Origin: Bacillota bacterium
GTDB lineage: Bacteria > Bacillota > Clostridia > Peptostreptococcales > Anaerovoracaceae
Assembly: GCA_017936025.1 (NCBI GenBank)
Contig: JAGBGL010000041.1
Coordinates: 1 to 7,049 of the forward strand
Direction of reading: 5' to 3'
Length of the DNA: 7,049 bases
This document shows, piece after piece, positions 5,853 to 7,049 of the stretch. How positions within the stretch are numbered: position 1 is the first letter of the stretch; every line of letters begins with the position of its first letter. The translations under genes and the position numbers were made by a program. Below the pieces are notes generated by a model that ran no database searches, was not told the origin of the DNA, and was given only the letters and a program-made list of their open reading frames with translations.

Positions 5853-7049
5853 ATGAAAGCAATCATTCCTGACATACAGGCTGATTCCGGCAAACCTTAC
5901 TATTTACAGCTTTATCAGTACATAAAGAAGGCCATTCTGTCCGGCGATATCGCTCCGGGCGAAAAACTGCCATCTCTGCGACTGTTATCTAAAACTCTGG
6001 AACTTAGCGTAACTACAGTTGATCAGGCCTACAGCCAGCTGCTGGTTGAAGGCTACATCTACAGCCGGCCGCAGTCCGGGTATTATGCCTGCGACATACT
6101 CAGTACTCCGGCAGCCGGTCCGTCAGGCGATACTGCATTGTATCCTGCCAAACAGATCCTCGAACAGGCACCGGAAAACCAGTATTACGATCTGAACTGC
6201 TTTGCTTTCAGCAAATGGAAAAAATGTATGAACAAAGTCCTGACAGAATACACGCCCCAGCTCTTTTTCGAAAGCGATCCCCAGGGCGAGCTGGCACTCC
6301 GCACTGAAATAGCCAAATATCTTTATCTGTCCCGCGGAGTTACCTGCCATCCGGATCAGGTCGTTATCGGCGCCGGGACTCAGCAGATCACCAATCAGTT
6401 GGCAAATATCCTGAAAAAGATGTCAATAAACCTCGTAGCCGTAGAGGACCCCGGTTTCGCTCCTGTGAACAACATCTTCCGCGACCGAGGCTTTGCCATC
6501 AATCCGGTCTCTGTCGGCAGAGAAGGAATCGATATAGAAAAGCTTCCGTCCAACATCCGTTCTGCCGTATATGTCAGCCCTTCCAATCAGGTTCCTACAG
6601 GAGCAGTCATGCCTGTAGGCCGGCGTTACGAACTGCTGGAATGGGCTGTCAAAAATGACAGTATAATCATCGAAGACGACTACGATAGCGAACTGCGTTA
6701 TTTCGGGAAACCGATCCCTGCGCTGCAGGGACTGGATGCTGCAGGCCGCGTAGTCTATCTGGGCTCTTTCTCAGCTACACTGTTCTCTTCGATCAAAATC
6801 AGTTATATGGTACTTCCTGCAGGCATGGCAGAAATCTTCCATTCGATCAGAGGCGATTACACACAGACATGTTCTAAAACCGAGCAGCTGACGCTGGCCC
6901 TTTTCATGGAAGCCGGGCATTATCAGACCAATATAAAAAAAATCAGGAGCCTTTATGCACAGAAGCTGCAGCTGATAACCAGATGCCTAAATACAGAAAA
7001 AACGCGTATCACAAATACTGCATCAGGTCTTACCGTAATCGTTCATGCC
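5853..7049 (+). CDS. MocR/PdxR-type regulator (GntR HTH plus aminotransferase-like domain), 3' end outside window, PLP lysine replaced by Ala
   Basis: The frame is open from ATG 5853 (GGAGGA at 5841-5846, 7 bases upstream) to the right edge, 399 codons without a stop. Family members are about 450-500 residues, so roughly the last 60-100 are missing. Residues 13-78 form a GntR-type winged helix (PYYLQLYQYIKKAILSGDI, LPSLRLLSK, TTVDQAYSQLLVEGY). From about 110 on comes a fold-type I aminotransferase-like domain: DPQGELALR, RGVTCHPDQVVIGAGTQQ, VEDPGF, SPSNQVPTG and EDDYDSELRYFG (274-285). In MocR proteins the motif (T/S)FSK-x-L...LRxGY carries the PLP-binding lysine; here it reads SFSATLFSSIKISY, with Ala308 in place of Lys, Lys315 in place of Arg and Ser317 in place of Gly. 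The spacing from Tyr277 to residue 308 (31) matches the Tyr281-Lys312 spacing of GabR, so the alignment is firm. The reading frame is otherwise intact, so this is not an obvious pseudogene. It probably controls the divergent S-component gene. Confidence 0.9.
   Translation, partial: MKAIIPDIQADSGKPYYLQLYQYIKKAILSGDIAPGEKLPSLRLLSKTLELSVTTVDQAYSQLLVEGYIYSRPQSGYYACDILSTPAAGPSGDTALYPAKQILEQAPENQYYDLNCFAFSKWKKCMNKVLTEYTPQLFFESDPQGELALRTEIAKYLYLSRGVTCHPDQVVIGAGTQQITNQLANILKKMSINLVAVEDPGFAPVNNIFRDRGFAINPVSVGREGIDIEKLPSNIRSAVYVSPSNQVPTGAVMPVGRRYELLEWAVKNDSIIIEDDYDSELRYFGKPIPALQGLDAAGRVVYLGSFSATLFSSIKISYMVLPAGMAEIFHSIRGDYTQTCSKTEQLTLALFMEAGHYQTNIKKIRSLYAQKLQLITRCLNTEKTRITNTASGLTVIVHA

Noticed and set aside
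5853..7049. The MocR-type gene as a decaying pseudogene because of the lost lysine
   Set aside because: There is no stop or frameshift in 399 codons, the ribosome binding site and promoter are good, and the HTH and other domain motifs are kept. Loss of function remains possible but is not shown.

Overview
The window looks like chromosome of an anaerobic, amino-acid-fermenting member of the Clostridia (Firmicutes). Reasons: strong AGGAGG/GGAGG ribosome binding sites, AT-rich intergenic DNA with TATAAT-type promoters, a stand-alone ECF transporter S component, a beta-CASP metallo-hydrolase of the clostridial kind, and a PAS/AAA+/Fis regulator beside an aminotransferase. Genus assignment is not possible by eye. 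I see no mobile element, CRISPR array, tRNA or rRNA.

Layout: four genes lie on the minus strand and one on the plus strand. Reading the minus strand from right to left: (i) an ECF transporter S component (5737-5186), closed by a hairpin terminator (5170-5137); (ii) a beta-CASP metallo-beta-lactamase-fold protein (5074-3434) with its own extended -10 promoter; (iii) a PAS plus sigma54-type AAA+ plus Fis-HTH regulator (3425-1623), whose ribosome binding site overlaps the stop codon of the preceding gene; (iv) a class III PLP-dependent aminotransferase of the GabT type (1491-142), with its own candidate promoter and a near-perfect bidirectional terminator (84-115). On the plus strand a MocR/PdxR-type regulator (GntR-like HTH fused to an aminotransferase-like domain) starts at 5853 and runs off the right edge after 399 codons. 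It diverges from the S component across a 115-bp promoter region.

How they may work together: the MocR-type gene probably controls the divergent S component. In known cases such pairs handle vitamin B6 or related compounds, so a B6-type vitamer is a reasonable but unproven substrate. The PAS/AAA+ regulator sits directly upstream of the aminotransferase and may control it, or be co-transcribed with it, because I see no terminator between them.

Two features stand out. The MocR-type protein has Ala308 where the PLP-binding lysine of the family should be. The AAA+ regulator has a destroyed GAFTGA loop (EAVGGV), the element that normally contacts sigma54, and the downstream promoter looks like a sigma-A type. 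Both proteins appear to have kept a family scaffold while losing the residue that defines the family's usual mechanism. Three start codons are placed downstream of the longest open frame on ribosome-binding-site grounds.
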